A DNA stretch of 64,000 nucleotides from Streptomyces xanthophaeus (GCF_000725805.1 NZ_JOFT01000031.1:22645-86644); one strand, 5' to 3'; shown: positions 1-8,444, counted from the stretch's first letter. Notes: a model not told the origin generated them from the letters alone. Numbers and translations are program-made.

Positions 1-468
1 GTGCCGTTCGGCTACTACAAGGCGAAGCTGGCGGTGGAGCAGATGCTGGAGGCGTCGGGGCTGGGTGTGACCATCCTGCGCGCGACGCAGTTCCACGACC
101 TGGTGGCCCACGTGACGGACGCGGCCGCGAAGCTGCCGGTGGTCGTCCTGCCCGCCGGGGTACGGGTGCAGCCGGTGGCGGTCGAAGACGTGGCGGACCG
201 GCTGGCGGAGCTGGCCGTCCCCACACCGTCGGGCCGGGTCACCGACATGGGCGGCCCGGAGATCCGCAGCCTGCCCGACCTGGCCCGCGCCCGCCTTGCG
301 GCGACGGGCCGCCGGCGCCGGGTCGTCCAGCTGCCCCTCGCGGGGAAGGCCTACGCGGCGTTCCGCCGGGGCCGGCACCTGACGCCCTCGCACGCGGTCG
401 GCCGGGAGACCTTCGCGCAGTACCTGCAGGAGCACGGCGGATCCGGCCGGCACCACGACGTGGCCTAG
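1..468 (+). CDS. NmrA-like NAD(P)-binding protein, C-terminal part
   Basis: This is the 3' part of a gene cut by the left window edge; 155 residues are visible. A Y-x-x-x-K pattern (Y5 to K9) followed by a V-E-Q helix and a T-I-L-R-A-T-Q-F strand matches the middle of atypical short-chain dehydrogenase/NmrA-like reductases. The missing N-terminus would hold the Rossmann glycine motif. Family membership is inferred from this region, and the substrate cannot be told. The gene ends 5 nt before the stop codon of the convergent ROK gene, so the two 3' ends abut. The true start lies outside the window. Confidence 0.7.
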   Translation: MPFGYYKAKLAVEQMLEASGLGVTILRATQFHDLVAHVTDAAAKLPVVVLPAGVRVQPVAVEDVADRLAELAVPTPSGRVTDMGGPEIRSLPDLARARLAATGRRRRVVQLPLAGKAYAAFRRGRHLTPSHAVGRETFAQYLQEHGGSGRHHDVA

Positions 469-473
469 AGGGC

Positions 474-1640
474 CTAGCCGCCGAACAGTGCGTCCTGGGC
501 GGCCTCCCGGGCCGCCAGGCGGGCTCCCGTCAGGACCGCCGGGCCGCCGAGGGCGGTGGCGCGGACCTCGGTCGGGACGGGGGTCAGGGTGGTCAGGCGG
601 CGGGCGACCCGGGCGGCGAGGCCGGGGCCGCCGGCGAGGCCGAGTTCGCCGCCCAGCACCACGCAGCCCGGGTCCAGGACCGCCGCGACGGCCGCGGCGC
701 CCAGGGCGAGGCGTTCGGCCAGGGCGTCGAGGAAGGCCTCGCCCGCGGCTCCGGCGACGGCTTCCTCCGCCGGTCCGTGGAAGCCGTGCTGCCCGGCCAG
801 CGCGGTCACGGCGTCCCGGCCCGCCAGGGCGTGGAACCCGCCCCCGCAGTCGGTGGCGGAGGGCAGCCCGCCGGTGCCGGGTACGGGGAGGAAGCCGATC
901 TCGCCCGCCCCGCCGGAGGCGCCCCGGCGCAGTCGCCCGTCCAGGACCACGGCGGCGCCCACCCCGGCGCCGAGCCACAGCAGCACGAAGGAGTCGAGGT
1001 CGCGGGCGATGCCCGCGCGCTGCTCGGCGAGGGCCGCGAGGTTGGTCTCGTTCTCGACGACGACCACGGCGGGCAGGCTCCGCTGGAGCGCGGTGACCAG
1101 GTCCCGGTGCCAGGCGGGCAGGCCCGTGGTGTCGCGCAGTTCGCCGGTGGCCGGTGCGACGAGGCCGGGGGCGCCGACGACCACGGTGTGCAGGGCGGTC
1201 GCGCCGGCCTCGCGGGCGGTGCGCAGGAGGGCCTCGACGGCGTCCGCGGGGGCGCCGACGGGCAGGGCGGCCTCGGCCAGGGGATGGCCGAGCAGGTCGG
1301 TGACCACGGCGGTGACGCTGTCCGTGCGCACGTCCAGGGCGGCCAGGTGGGCCCGGCGGGCGACGATCCCGTAGAGGCGGGCGTTGGGGCCGCGGCGCTG
1401 CTCGCCGGATTCTCCGACGACCTCGATCAGTCCGGCTCCGGCCAGCCGCTCGACGAGGTCGGCGACCGAGGGGCGGGAAAGGCCGGTCATCGTCTTGAGC
1501 TGGGTGGCCGTCAGGGGACCCGATTCCTGCAGGAGTCGCAGGGCGAGGCGGTCGTTGATGGCCCGGGCCGTGCTCGGTGAGGCGGGGGTCGGAGCGACGG
1601 TGGTGGCGGTGAGGGCCTTGGCTGGAGTCACGCCGCCCAT
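474..1640 (-). CDS. ROK family transcriptional regulator
   Basis: A 388-residue protein with an N-terminal winged helix-turn-helix (about residues 43-75, with the stretch LSRPSVADLVERL) and a ROK sugar-kinase-like domain after it. ROK repressors usually sense sugars or sugar phosphates. The usual ROK zinc-binding cysteine cluster is reduced to a single D-C-G-G-G segment, so ligand sensing may be degenerate. An upstream in-frame extension to 1913 is rejected because it runs into the divergent MFS gene; the ATG at 1640 was chosen. It is divergent from the MFS transporter with only 49 nt between starts, so it very likely controls that transporter and itself through the inverted repeat there. Confidence 0.85.
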   Translation of the reverse strand: MGGVTPAKALTATTVAPTPASPSTARAINDRLALRLLQESGPLTATQLKTMTGLSRPSVADLVERLAGAGLIEVVGESGEQRRGPNARLYGIVARRAHLAALDVRTDSVTAVVTDLLGHPLAEAALPVGAPADAVEALLRTAREAGATALHTVVVGAPGLVAPATGELRDTTGLPAWHRDLVTALQRSLPAVVVVENETNLAALAEQRAGIARDLDSFVLLWLGAGVGAAVVLDGRLRRGASGGAGEIGFLPVPGTGGLPSATDCGGGFHALAGRDAVTALAGQHGFHGPAEEAVAGAAGEAFLDALAERLALGAAAVAAVLDPGCVVLGGELGLAGGPGLAARVARRLTTLTPVPTEVRATALGGPAVLTGARLAAREAAQDALFGG

Positions 1641-1661
1641 CTTAGGGAGAGCCGCCCCACT

Positions 1662-1688
1662 AAACATCAGGCAGGGTTCCTGATAATT
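1662..1688. promoter_or_regulatory. Inverted repeat, candidate ROK operator
   Basis: ATCAGG (1666-1671) and CCTGAT (1679-1684) form a perfect 6-bp inverted repeat around a 7-nt centre, with flanking TAAA (1661-1664) and TTTA (1687-1690) extending the symmetry. It sits between the divergent ROK and MFS starts. Position and symmetry suggest the ROK protein binds here; this is inference. Confidence 0.5.
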
Positions 1689-1689
1689 T

Positions 1690-2922
1690 ATGTCCATGAC
1701 CGGGGAAACCGACCTCAGCCCGGCGCGACTGCGCCATGCCCGCTTCGCGATCGCCGCCGTGTTCTGCACCCACGGCGCGGTCACCGGCTCCTTCGCCACC
1801 CGGATCCCCTGGATCCAGGAGCACGCCCAGCTCAGCGCGGGCACGCTGGGGCTCGCCCTCGCCTTCCCCGCGCTCGGCGCGGCGCTCGCGATGCCGCTGG
1901 CCGGGCGGATCAACCACCGCTTCGGCGCCCGCAGCGCCCTGCGGGCACTGCTGGTGATGTGGACCCTGTCCCTGGTCCTGCCGAGCCTCTCCCCGAGCCT
2001 TCCCGTCCTGTGCGGCGCGCTGTTCGTCTACGGGGCCACCTCCGGCATGTCGGACGTGGCGATGAACGCGCTCGGGGTGGAGACCGAGAACCGGCTCGGC
2101 CGCTCGGTCATGTCCTCGCTGCACGGCATGTGGAGCGTGGGCGCGCTGCTCGGCTCGGCCGCCGGTACGGTCGCCGCGCACGCCGGGGCGGACGCGCGGC
2201 TGCACCATCTGGTGGCCGCGCTCTTCCTGACCGTGGCCGGACTGGTCGCCGTACAGGGGGTGCTGGACCTCAGGAGCGCCGCGGACGCGCAGGCTCCGCC
2301 GCATTTCGCGCTGCCTCCGAAGTCGGCGCTGCTGATCGGCGCCATAGGCTTCGCGGCGGTCTTCGCGGAGGGGGCGAGCCTGGACTGGTCGGCGGTGTAC
2401 CTCAGGGACGTCCTGCACACCGATGCGGGCCTGGCGGCCGCGTCCACCACCGCGTTCGCGCTCACGATGGCCGCAGCGCGACTGGCCGGGGACCGGGTGG
2501 TGGACCGGTTCGGTGCGGTGCGCACGGTCCGGGTGGGCGGCGTCCTGGCCACCGGGGGCGGGCTGCTCGTGGTCACCGCCCGGGAGCCGGTCGCGGCCCT
2601 CGCGGGGTTCGCGCTGATCGGGCTGGGGATCGCGGTGGTGGTCCCGCTGGCCTTCGCGGCGGCGGGACGCAGCGGTCCGGCCCCGGCCCAGGCCATCGCC
2701 GGTGTCGCGACGATCACCTACACCTCGGGGCTGATCGCCCCGTCGGCGATCGGTGCGGTGGCGGACGCGACCTCGCTGGTGGTGTCCTTCGGCCTGGTCA
2801 CCCTGCTGGCCTTCGCGCTGGTCGTCGGCGCCGCGGTGCTGCGGCCGAAGCCCGCGGTGAGGCAGGCTTCGGGGGAGGCCGGTCCGGCCAATCGGGACGA
2901 ACCTGCCGGAATCCAGCCGTAA
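1690..2922 (+). CDS. MFS transporter
   Basis: A 410-residue, strongly hydrophobic protein with about 12 predicted membrane segments and the loop pattern of major facilitator superfamily carriers (an R-I-N-H-R-F-G-A-R segment after TM2 and R-V-V-D-R-F-G-A-V at the matching place in the second half). It acts in the cytoplasmic membrane; sugar or drug efflux are the likeliest roles given the adjacent ROK regulator, but the substrate is not readable. The start is the ATG at 1690, directly after the inverted repeat, so repressor binding would sit over the promoter or ribosome site. A hairpin follows the gene. Confidence 0.8.
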   Translation: MSMTGETDLSPARLRHARFAIAAVFCTHGAVTGSFATRIPWIQEHAQLSAGTLGLALAFPALGAALAMPLAGRINHRFGARSALRALLVMWTLSLVLPSLSPSLPVLCGALFVYGATSGMSDVAMNALGVETENRLGRSVMSSLHGMWSVGALLGSAAGTVAAHAGADARLHHLVAALFLTVAGLVAVQGVLDLRSAADAQAPPHFALPPKSALLIGAIGFAAVFAEGASLDWSAVYLRDVLHTDAGLAAASTTAFALTMAAARLAGDRVVDRFGAVRTVRVGGVLATGGGLLVVTAREPVAALAGFALIGLGIAVVVPLAFAAAGRSGPAPAQAIAGVATITYTSGLIAPSAIGAVADATSLVVSFGLVTLLAFALVVGAAVLRPKPAVRQASGEAGPANRDEPAGIQP

Positions 2923-2931
2923 TATATCGCT

Positions 2932-2961
2932 GGCCGCGGCGGCATCCCCTGCGCCGCGGCC
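2932..2961 (+). terminator. Hairpin after MFS gene
   Basis: A perfect 10-bp stem, GGCCGCGGCG (2932-2941) with CGCCGCGGCC (2952-2961), and a 10-nt loop lie 9 nt after the MFS stop. There is no U-tract, as is usual for Streptomyces terminators. It precedes the permease gene and could also partly attenuate it. Confidence 0.5.
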
Positions 2962-2994
2962 TCGATGCGACCGGCCGGAGAAGCGGAGTGGAAC

Positions 2995-4389
2995 ATGGGC
3001 CTCGGCGTGGGCTGGACCCTGCACGGAGACGGGCGGACGCCCGCCCCCGGCGCGGTGGTCCGGCCGGAGGAGCGGCTCTCGTGGCCGCGGACCGCGGGGC
3101 TGGGCGCCCAGCACGTGGTGGCCATGTTCGGCGCGAGTTTCGTCGCCCCGGTCCTGATGGGCCTGGACCCGAACCTGGCGATCATGATGTCGGGCGTCGC
3201 GACGGTGATCTTCCTCCTCGCCACGCGCGGCCGGATCCCCTCGTACCTGGGCTGCTCGCTGTCCTTCGTGGGCGTGGCGGCCGCGATCCGGGCCTCGGGC
3301 GGCGACAGCGCCGTGGTGACCGGCTCCGTCTTCGTGGTCGGCGCGGCCCTGTTCCTGTCCGGCCTCGCCGTCCAGCGCTTCGGTGCCCGGATCATCCACG
3401 CGGCGATGCCTCCGGTGGTGACGGGCGCGGTGGTCATGCTGATCGGCTTCAACCTCGCGCCGGTGACCGCGTCCACGTACTGGCCGCAGGACCAGTGGAC
3501 GGCGCTGCTGACGATGCTCTTCACCGGGTTCGCCGTGGTCTGCCTGCGCGGGTTCTGGTCCCGCATCGCGATCTTCCTGGGCCTGCTCTTCGGGTACGGG
3601 ATCTCCTGGATCTTCGACCTGGTCTTCGGCATGATCCACTCCCCCGCGGGCGGACCCGAGGCCGTGGACCACTGGCGGCTGGACCTGTCGGGGGTGGGCA
3701 AGGCCGAGTGGATCGGCCTGCCCTCCTTCCACGCCCCGGCCTTCGAGTGGTCGGCGATCCTGATCGCGCTGCCGGTCGTGATCGCGCTCATCGCCGAGAA
3801 CGCCGGGCACATCAAGGCCGTCGGCGAGATGACCGGGGGCTCCCTCGACGACAAGCTCGGCACCGCGATCGCGGCCGACGGCGCCGCGTCGATGCTCTCC
3901 ACCGCGGTCGGCGGCCCGCCCAACACCACGTACTCCGAGAACATCGGCGTCATGGCCGCCACCCGCGTCTACTCCACCGCGGCCTACTGGGCGGCGGCCG
4001 GGTTCGCGCTGCTCTTCGGCCTGTGCCCCAAGTTCGGCGCGGTGGTCGCCGCCATCCCGGGCGGGGTACTCGGCGGCATCACGGTGATCCTCTACGGCAT
4101 GATCGGCCTGCTCGGCGCCCAGATCTGGATCAACGGCGGGGTGGACCTGCGCAATCCGCTGAACCTGGTGCCGGCCGCGGCGGGCATCATCATCGGCGTC
4201 GGCGGGGTCAAGCTCCAGATCACCGACAGCTTCGAGCTCGGGGGCATCGCCCTGGGCACGATCGTGGTGATCACGGGCTACCACGCGCTGCGCTTCCTCG
4301 CCCCCGCGCACCTGAAGGCGGAGCCGCTGCTCGACGAGGGCACCTCCTCCTACGACGACGGCCAGGACCCCGAGGACAAGCAGCGTTGA
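2995..4389 (+). CDS. Uracil/xanthine permease (NCS2 family)
   Basis: A 464-residue membrane protein of the nucleobase:cation symporter-2 family. An early Q-H-V-V-A-M-F-G-A segment and the P-P-N-T-T-Y-S-E-N-I-G-V signature near residue 310 are family hallmarks; about 12-14 hydrophobic segments are visible. It should import uracil or a related nucleobase. The ATG at 2995 was chosen over the upstream in-frame codon at 2965 because GGAG lies at a suitable distance before it. The acidic C-terminal tail (DDGQDPED) is cytoplasmic. Confidence 0.88.
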   Translation: MGLGVGWTLHGDGRTPAPGAVVRPEERLSWPRTAGLGAQHVVAMFGASFVAPVLMGLDPNLAIMMSGVATVIFLLATRGRIPSYLGCSLSFVGVAAAIRASGGDSAVVTGSVFVVGAALFLSGLAVQRFGARIIHAAMPPVVTGAVVMLIGFNLAPVTASTYWPQDQWTALLTMLFTGFAVVCLRGFWSRIAIFLGLLFGYGISWIFDLVFGMIHSPAGGPEAVDHWRLDLSGVGKAEWIGLPSFHAPAFEWSAILIALPVVIALIAENAGHIKAVGEMTGGSLDDKLGTAIAADGAASMLSTAVGGPPNTTYSENIGVMAATRVYSTAAYWAAAGFALLFGLCPKFGAVVAAIPGGVLGGITVILYGMIGLLGAQIWINGGVDLRNPLNLVPAAAGIIIGVGGVKLQITDSFELGGIALGTIVVITGYHALRFLAPAHLKAEPLLDEGTSSYDDGQDPEDKQR

Positions 4390-4465
4390 CGGGGTTTCGC
4401 CCGAACCGGCGAAGCGTACGGCCAAGTTCCCCGGATCCCCGCCGCGGCCTGCGACCCTGCCTCCC

Positions 4466-5155
4466 ATGGAAGCGGTGCTGGCGCGGATGCGCGCCCTGGA
4501 CGAGCGGCTGCCGCCGCAGGACGGCGTCGCCGTCTTCAACCGGGTGTACCTGACGGTGACCCGGACCCTGCACCGCCGGATCGAGCGCGGGGACTTCCCG
4601 GCGCCACGGGCGGCGCAGACGCTCAGCGTGCGGTTCGCGGAGCGGTACCTGACGGCGGTCGAGGCCGACCGGGCCCCGGCCTGCTGGCGCCCCCTGCTCC
4701 AGTACCGGCGCCACCCGGGCGTCCGTCCCCTCCAGCACGCCCTGGCCGGGATCAACGCGCACATCGGCCACGACCTGGCGCTGGCGGTGGTGTCGACCTG
4801 CCGCGCCCTGGACTGCGAACCGCGCGCCCTGGAAGCGGACTTCGACCGGGTCGGCGACACCCTGGTGGCCCTGGAGGAGCACATCCGCGAGGACCTGATG
4901 CCCGGGCCGGACCTCCTGGAGATCGCCGACCCGCTGACCCACCTGCTCGGCTCGTGGAGCCTGGACCGGGCCCGCTCGGGCGCCTGGGCCGCCGCCCGGC
5001 TGCTGTGGACGCTGCGCCGCTCCCCCGAACTGGCCGACGAGTTCCGCGAGTCCCTGGACGCGGGCGTGGGCCTGGTCGGCCGCTGCCTGCTGACCCCGGT
5101 CCCGGTGGCGGGCTCCTGCCGGACGGGGCCGGGCCGGGCCGCCGTCCGGGCATGA
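4466..5155 (+). CDS. DUF5995 family protein
   Basis: A 229-residue soluble protein with no signal peptide. The segment with H-A-L-A-G-I-N-A-H-I-G-H-D-L (about residues 91-104) and the N-terminal V-F-N-R-V-Y pattern resemble DUF5995 proteins of actinobacteria. Function is unknown in this family. It starts 76 nt after the permease stop and ends at a shared terminator with the convergent amine oxidase gene. The family call is from memory of the motif. Confidence 0.65.
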   Translation: MEAVLARMRALDERLPPQDGVAVFNRVYLTVTRTLHRRIERGDFPAPRAAQTLSVRFAERYLTAVEADRAPACWRPLLQYRRHPGVRPLQHALAGINAHIGHDLALAVVSTCRALDCEPRALEADFDRVGDTLVALEEHIREDLMPGPDLLEIADPLTHLLGSWSLDRARSGAWAAARLLWTLRRSPELADEFRESLDAGVGLVGRCLLTPVPVAGSCRTGPGRAAVRA

Positions 5156-5179
5156 GCCGGGCCTGAGCCGGGCATGAGA

Positions 5180-5218
5180 ACGGGCCGCCGCCGCGCTGTT
5201 CGCGCGGGGACGGCCCGT
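5180..5218. terminator. Bidirectional hairpin terminator
   Basis: ACGGGCCG (5180-5187) pairs with CGGCCCGT (5211-5218), and CGCG segments inside extend the stem. It lies between the convergent DUF5995 and amine oxidase genes and can serve both. Confidence 0.65.
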
Positions 5219-5237
5219 GGTCAGGGGGGTGCGGAAC

Positions 5238-6935
5238 TCAGTCCTCCGGGAGCTCCACCGGGGCGATGTCGTCGTAGAGGTCGCCCGGGCCCGGGTTGCC
5301 GGCGTCCGTGGAGCCGCCGAGGTGGTGCATGACGCCCCACACCGCGTTCAGGGCGGTCTGCACGGCGCCCTCGGCCCAGCCGGCCGTCCAGGAGATGTCG
5401 TCGCCCGCGAGGAAGATGCCGCGCTTGTCCTCGGGCAGGCGGTCCTGCATGAAGTGCGTGAACAGGCGGCGCTGGTAGCGGTAGTGACCCGGCAGGTTGG
5501 CCTTGAACGCGCCCATGAAGTAGGGCTCGTTCTCCCAGGAGACGGTGACCGGGTTGCCGATGACGTGGCGGCGGATGTCGACCTTGGGGTAGATCTCGCC
5601 GAGGGACTTCAGCATGACCTCCATCCGCTCGTTCGCGGACAGCGGCAGCCACTTCAGGCTGTCGTCGCACCAGGTGTACGAGAGGCAGATGACGGCGGGC
5701 TTGTCCGGGCCGTTGTCCAGCAGGTAGGTGCCGCGGGTCATCCGGTCGGTCAGCGTCATCGACATGACGTCGCGGCCGGTCTCTTCGTCCTTGTCCAGCC
5801 AGAACGGCCGGTCCACGGGGACGAAGAGCTTCGACGACTCCATGTAGTGGGTGCGCTCGATCGCCGTCCAGTGGTCGATCGGGAAGAGCGTGTCGTCGCA
5901 TTCGATCTTCGACAGCAGCATCCAGGACTGGGCGGTGAAGATCGCGGCCCGGTAGGTGCGGATGTCGCCGGAGGCGTCGGTGACCGTGATCCGGTTGCCC
6001 GCCGTACGGTGCAGGCGGGTGACCGCCGGGCGCGGGGTGCCGTCGTGCAGGGTGGACAGCGAGGTGCCCTGCGCCCAGTGCAGGATCTTCTCGGGCTCGC
6101 GCTCCCACAGGCGCAGCGGGAGCTGCTGCGAGCCGCCCACGATGCCGCGGTGGTGGTCGTCGGCCTCGGTGTAGACGACGCGCAGGATCTCCAGGATGGA
6201 GTTCGGGAAGTCGGTGTCCCAGCCGCCGGTGCCGAAGCCGACCTGGCCGAAGATCTCGCGCTTGCGGAAGGACTGGAAGGCCTCGGACTTGCAGAGGAAC
6301 CCGTAGAAGGTCTCGTCGTCGAGCTTCTCGACGAGCTTCGCCCATATCTCGCGGATGCGCGGGACGTCCCGCTCGCGCATCGCGGTGTTCATGTCGGAGA
6401 AGTCGGCGCCCTCGTCCAGGCAGGCGTTCCACGCGGCGGCGACGTCGCGGTAGACCTGCGGGAGGTCGGCGATCGTCTCGGCGTAGTGGGTCTCGCCCTT
6501 GAGGTCCACGACCGTCGAGGGGGTGGCCTCGGCGAGCGGGTTCGGGAAGGGCTCGGTGACCAGGCCGACGAGGTCGATGTAGTGCTGGAGGGCCGTGGAG
6601 GAGGGCGGGAAGCGCATGGCGCCCATCTCCGCGGTCAGCTCCTCGGTACCGGCGCCCTCGAAGCCGACGGTGCGCAGCCGGCCGCCGATCTGGTCGGCCT
6701 CGTAGACGACGGGCTTCAGGCCCATCTTCATCAGCTCGTAGGCCGAGATGATGCCGGACAGACCGCCGCCGATGACGGCGACCTCGGTGCCGTGCTCGGT
6801 CGCGGGGATCTGCCCCAGGCCCGCCGGGTGGGCGAGGAAGTCGTCGTACGCGTACGGGAAGTCCGGGCCGAACATGGTGATCGGCGGCTGTCCGTCGCTG
6901 TGCGGGACGGCGGTGGTGGGCACCGTGGACGTCAT
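5238..6935 (-). CDS. Flavin monoamine oxidase, IaaM-like
   Basis: A 565-residue FAD-dependent amine oxidase. The dinucleotide-binding motif V-I-G-G-G-L-S-G is at residues 54-61, with the ribose-binding E79 and the G-G-R-L-R-T arginine motif after it; the C-terminal flavin motif is seen in the G-D-D-I-S-W-T-A-G-W-A-E-G-A segment. Its length is close to tryptophan 2-monooxygenases (about 560) and longer than typical bacterial amine oxidases (about 450). It lies 50 nt downstream of an amidase gene on the same strand. I infer oxidative decarboxylation of an amino acid to an amide that the amidase then hydrolyses. A plain L-amino-acid or polyamine oxidase is the alternative. AAGGAG precedes the ATG. 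Confidence 0.8.
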   Translation of the reverse strand: MTSTVPTTAVPHSDGQPPITMFGPDFPYAYDDFLAHPAGLGQIPATEHGTEVAVIGGGLSGIISAYELMKMGLKPVVYEADQIGGRLRTVGFEGAGTEELTAEMGAMRFPPSSTALQHYIDLVGLVTEPFPNPLAEATPSTVVDLKGETHYAETIADLPQVYRDVAAAWNACLDEGADFSDMNTAMRERDVPRIREIWAKLVEKLDDETFYGFLCKSEAFQSFRKREIFGQVGFGTGGWDTDFPNSILEILRVVYTEADDHHRGIVGGSQQLPLRLWEREPEKILHWAQGTSLSTLHDGTPRPAVTRLHRTAGNRITVTDASGDIRTYRAAIFTAQSWMLLSKIECDDTLFPIDHWTAIERTHYMESSKLFVPVDRPFWLDKDEETGRDVMSMTLTDRMTRGTYLLDNGPDKPAVICLSYTWCDDSLKWLPLSANERMEVMLKSLGEIYPKVDIRRHVIGNPVTVSWENEPYFMGAFKANLPGHYRYQRRLFTHFMQDRLPEDKRGIFLAGDDISWTAGWAEGAVQTALNAVWGVMHHLGGSTDAGNPGPGDLYDDIAPVELPED

Positions 6936-6985
6936 GGGGGTACGTCTCCTTGCGGCAGAGCAGGCGGGGCGGGGGAAGAGGGGTC

Positions 6986-7786
6986 TCAGACGAGGGAGGC
7001 GTAGAGCCCGGGGCGGCGGTCGCGCAGGTACGGGTTCGTCTCGCGGGACGCCGCCAGCAGCTCGGGGTCGGCCTCGCCGAACACCAGCTCCTCGCCGCGG
7101 CCGGCCCGGGTCCGGGTGGTCCCGTCGGGGCTCGCCAGGCAGCTGAGTCCGACGAACTCGAACTCGCCTTCCGGGCCGGTGCGGTTGACGTAGGCGATGT
7201 ACATCTGGTTCTCGAAGGCCCGTACGGGAACGAGCTGCTCGGCCACGAACTGGAAGGGGTGCATCTGCGCGGTCGGCACCAGGAGGAGGTCGGTGCCGGC
7301 GAGCGCGTGCGCCCGGACGTTCTCGGGGAACTCCACGTCGTAGCAGATCATGACGCCGACCCTCAGGCCGTTCAGGTCCGCCTGGACGACGGGGGTGTCG
7401 CCGGGGGTGAAGGCCTCCTGCTCGAAGCTGCCGAAGAGGTGGGTCTTGCGGTAGTTCGCGAGCGGGGTCCCGTCCGCGGCGATGAGCTGCGCCGCGTTGA
7501 AGACGTCGGCGCCGGACCGCTCGGGGTAGCCGTACAGGACGGCGACTCCGTGGCGGCGGGCGATCTCGCCGATGGCCCGGGCGGACATGCCGTCGGCCGG
7601 TTCGGCGAGGGCGGCGATGTCCTGGACGTCCAGCGCGTAGCCGGTGAGGAACATCTCCGAGGTCACGAGGAGCCCGGCCCCGCCCTGTGCGGCGCGCGCC
7701 GCGGCCTCGTCGAGCGCCTTCAGGTTGTCGGCGGTGTCGCCGAGCCGTCCGGAACTCTGGAGGAGGGCGGTGCGCAGCGGGGGCAT
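6986..7786 (-). CDS. Carbon-nitrogen hydrolase (nitrilase superfamily amidase)
   Basis: A 266-residue nitrilase-superfamily protein. The catalytic triad is visible: E44 in TSEMFLTGY, K114 in YRKTHLFG, C148 in MICYDVEFPE. The length and these motifs fit small aliphatic or aryl amidases of the R-amidase/omega-amidase type. It is the first gene of a two-gene minus-strand unit with the amine oxidase. Upstream is a region rich in GTTGCG motifs. Cytoplasmic. Confidence 0.85.
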   Translation of the reverse strand: MPPLRTALLQSSGRLGDTADNLKALDEAAARAAQGGAGLLVTSEMFLTGYALDVQDIAALAEPADGMSARAIGEIARRHGVAVLYGYPERSGADVFNAAQLIAADGTPLANYRKTHLFGSFEQEAFTPGDTPVVQADLNGLRVGVMICYDVEFPENVRAHALAGTDLLLVPTAQMHPFQFVAEQLVPVRAFENQMYIAYVNRTGPEGEFEFVGLSCLASPDGTTRTRAGRGEELVFGEADPELLAASRETNPYLRDRRPGLYASLV

Positions 7787-7815
7787 GGGCGTACCTCTGT
7801 GGCAGGAGGGGTGAG

Positions 7816-7853
7816 GGTGTCCTAAAACGGTACGTTCGCGCGTTCGACCCGGA
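7816..7853 (-). promoter_or_regulatory. Candidate promoter of amidase-amine oxidase unit
   Basis: On the minus strand, TTGTCC is followed after 18 nt by TACCGT, roughly the housekeeping sigma spacing, about 40 nt before the amidase ATG. The match to the -35 element is partial, so this is tentative. Confidence 0.3.
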
Positions 7854-7863
7854 CAAGCCGTGA

Positions 7864-7927
7864 GCGTTGCGCTCAGCGCATCGAATCGTTGCGTGTTCCG
7901 CGGCGTGGGCGGCGATTCGTTGCGCGC
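7864..7927. promoter_or_regulatory. GTTGCG repeats, candidate Lrp-type sites
   Basis: GTTGCG occurs three times (in 7864-7872, 7886-7894 and 7917-7927) in the amidase upstream region. Two more copies lie upstream of the APC permease-Lrp operon at 11388-11398 and 11418-11428. Shared spaced motifs at both promoters suggest binding by the Lrp/AsnC protein of this locus; this is inference. Confidence 0.4.
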
Positions 7928-7938
7928 ACGCCGCGGAA
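7896..7938. repeat. Perfect 12-bp inverted repeat
   Basis: TTCCGCGGCGTG (7896-7907) and CACGCCGCGGAA (7927-7938) are perfectly complementary around a 19-nt centre that itself holds a GTTGCG motif. It lies after the transferase-fragment gene and before the amidase promoter, so it may be a terminator for the former or an operator for the latter. Confidence 0.6.
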
Positions 7939-7990
7939 CCCCGTTTCCTGCCGTTCCGGGCGGTCCCGGAAGGGGTCTGTCAGGGGGCCG

Positions 7991-8395
7991 TCAGGAGGTC
8001 TGGGAGGCGATCTGGGCCGCCGCACGGAAGGCCGGGTGCGCGGCGAGGAGCCGCAGGTCCTCGAGTATGTCGGGGGTGTGGTTGGAGACGACGCGGCCGC
8101 TCCAGGTGTCGACCAGGGCGGGCGCGGTCAGTGCGCCGTCGAAGTGGTGCCCGGCGGCCTCGTAGGCCCGGCGCAGTGCGGTGTGCCCGGGTGCGTCGGT
8201 GCCGGGGCCGAGGACCGTGGTGGTGACGGTGCCGCCGAGGCCGAGCAGGGTGCGGGCGGTGAGGGCGCGCAGGGAGCGCGGACAGTCGGCCGCGAGGTAC
8301 AGGTGGTAGCGGTAGGGGACCGGGGAGAAGCCGGTGCCGATGCGGCCGCGCAGGGCGGGGGCCGGACACGTGCGGGGCAGGACGGTCTGGGACAT
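7991..8395 (-). CDS. Stand-alone thioredoxin-fold domain of xi-class glutathione transferase type
   Basis: A 134-residue protein matching only the N-terminal half of glutathionyl-hydroquinone reductases (YqjG/ECM4 type, usually about 320-330 residues). Visible signatures are R-Y-H-L-Y followed by the C-P motif (C38, C-P-R-S in place of the usual C-P-W-A), and the V-S-N-H-T-P-D-I-L segment corresponding to V-S-N-E-S. The C-terminal helical domain is absent; the gene simply ends. Actinobacteria use mycothiol rather than glutathione, so the thiol partner is open. A leader peptide and hairpin lie upstream. ATG with GGAG at good spacing. The family call is mine from motif memory. Confidence 0.55.
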   Translation of the reverse strand: MSQTVLPRTCPAPALRGRIGTGFSPVPYRYHLYLAADCPRSLRALTARTLLGLGGTVTTTVLGPGTDAPGHTALRRAYEAAGHHFDGALTAPALVDTWSGRVVSNHTPDILEDLRLLAAHPAFRAAAQIASQTS

Positions 8396-8444
8396 GACTC
8401 TCCAGGGGCGGGCGCGGTGCGTGACGGGGCGCGGGCAGGTCGCG

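Noticed and set aside
1660..5175. 1171-codon open frame on the minus strand
   Set aside because: It is antisense to the MFS, permease and DUF5995 genes, has low-complexity composition, and no domain; a GC-rich shadow.
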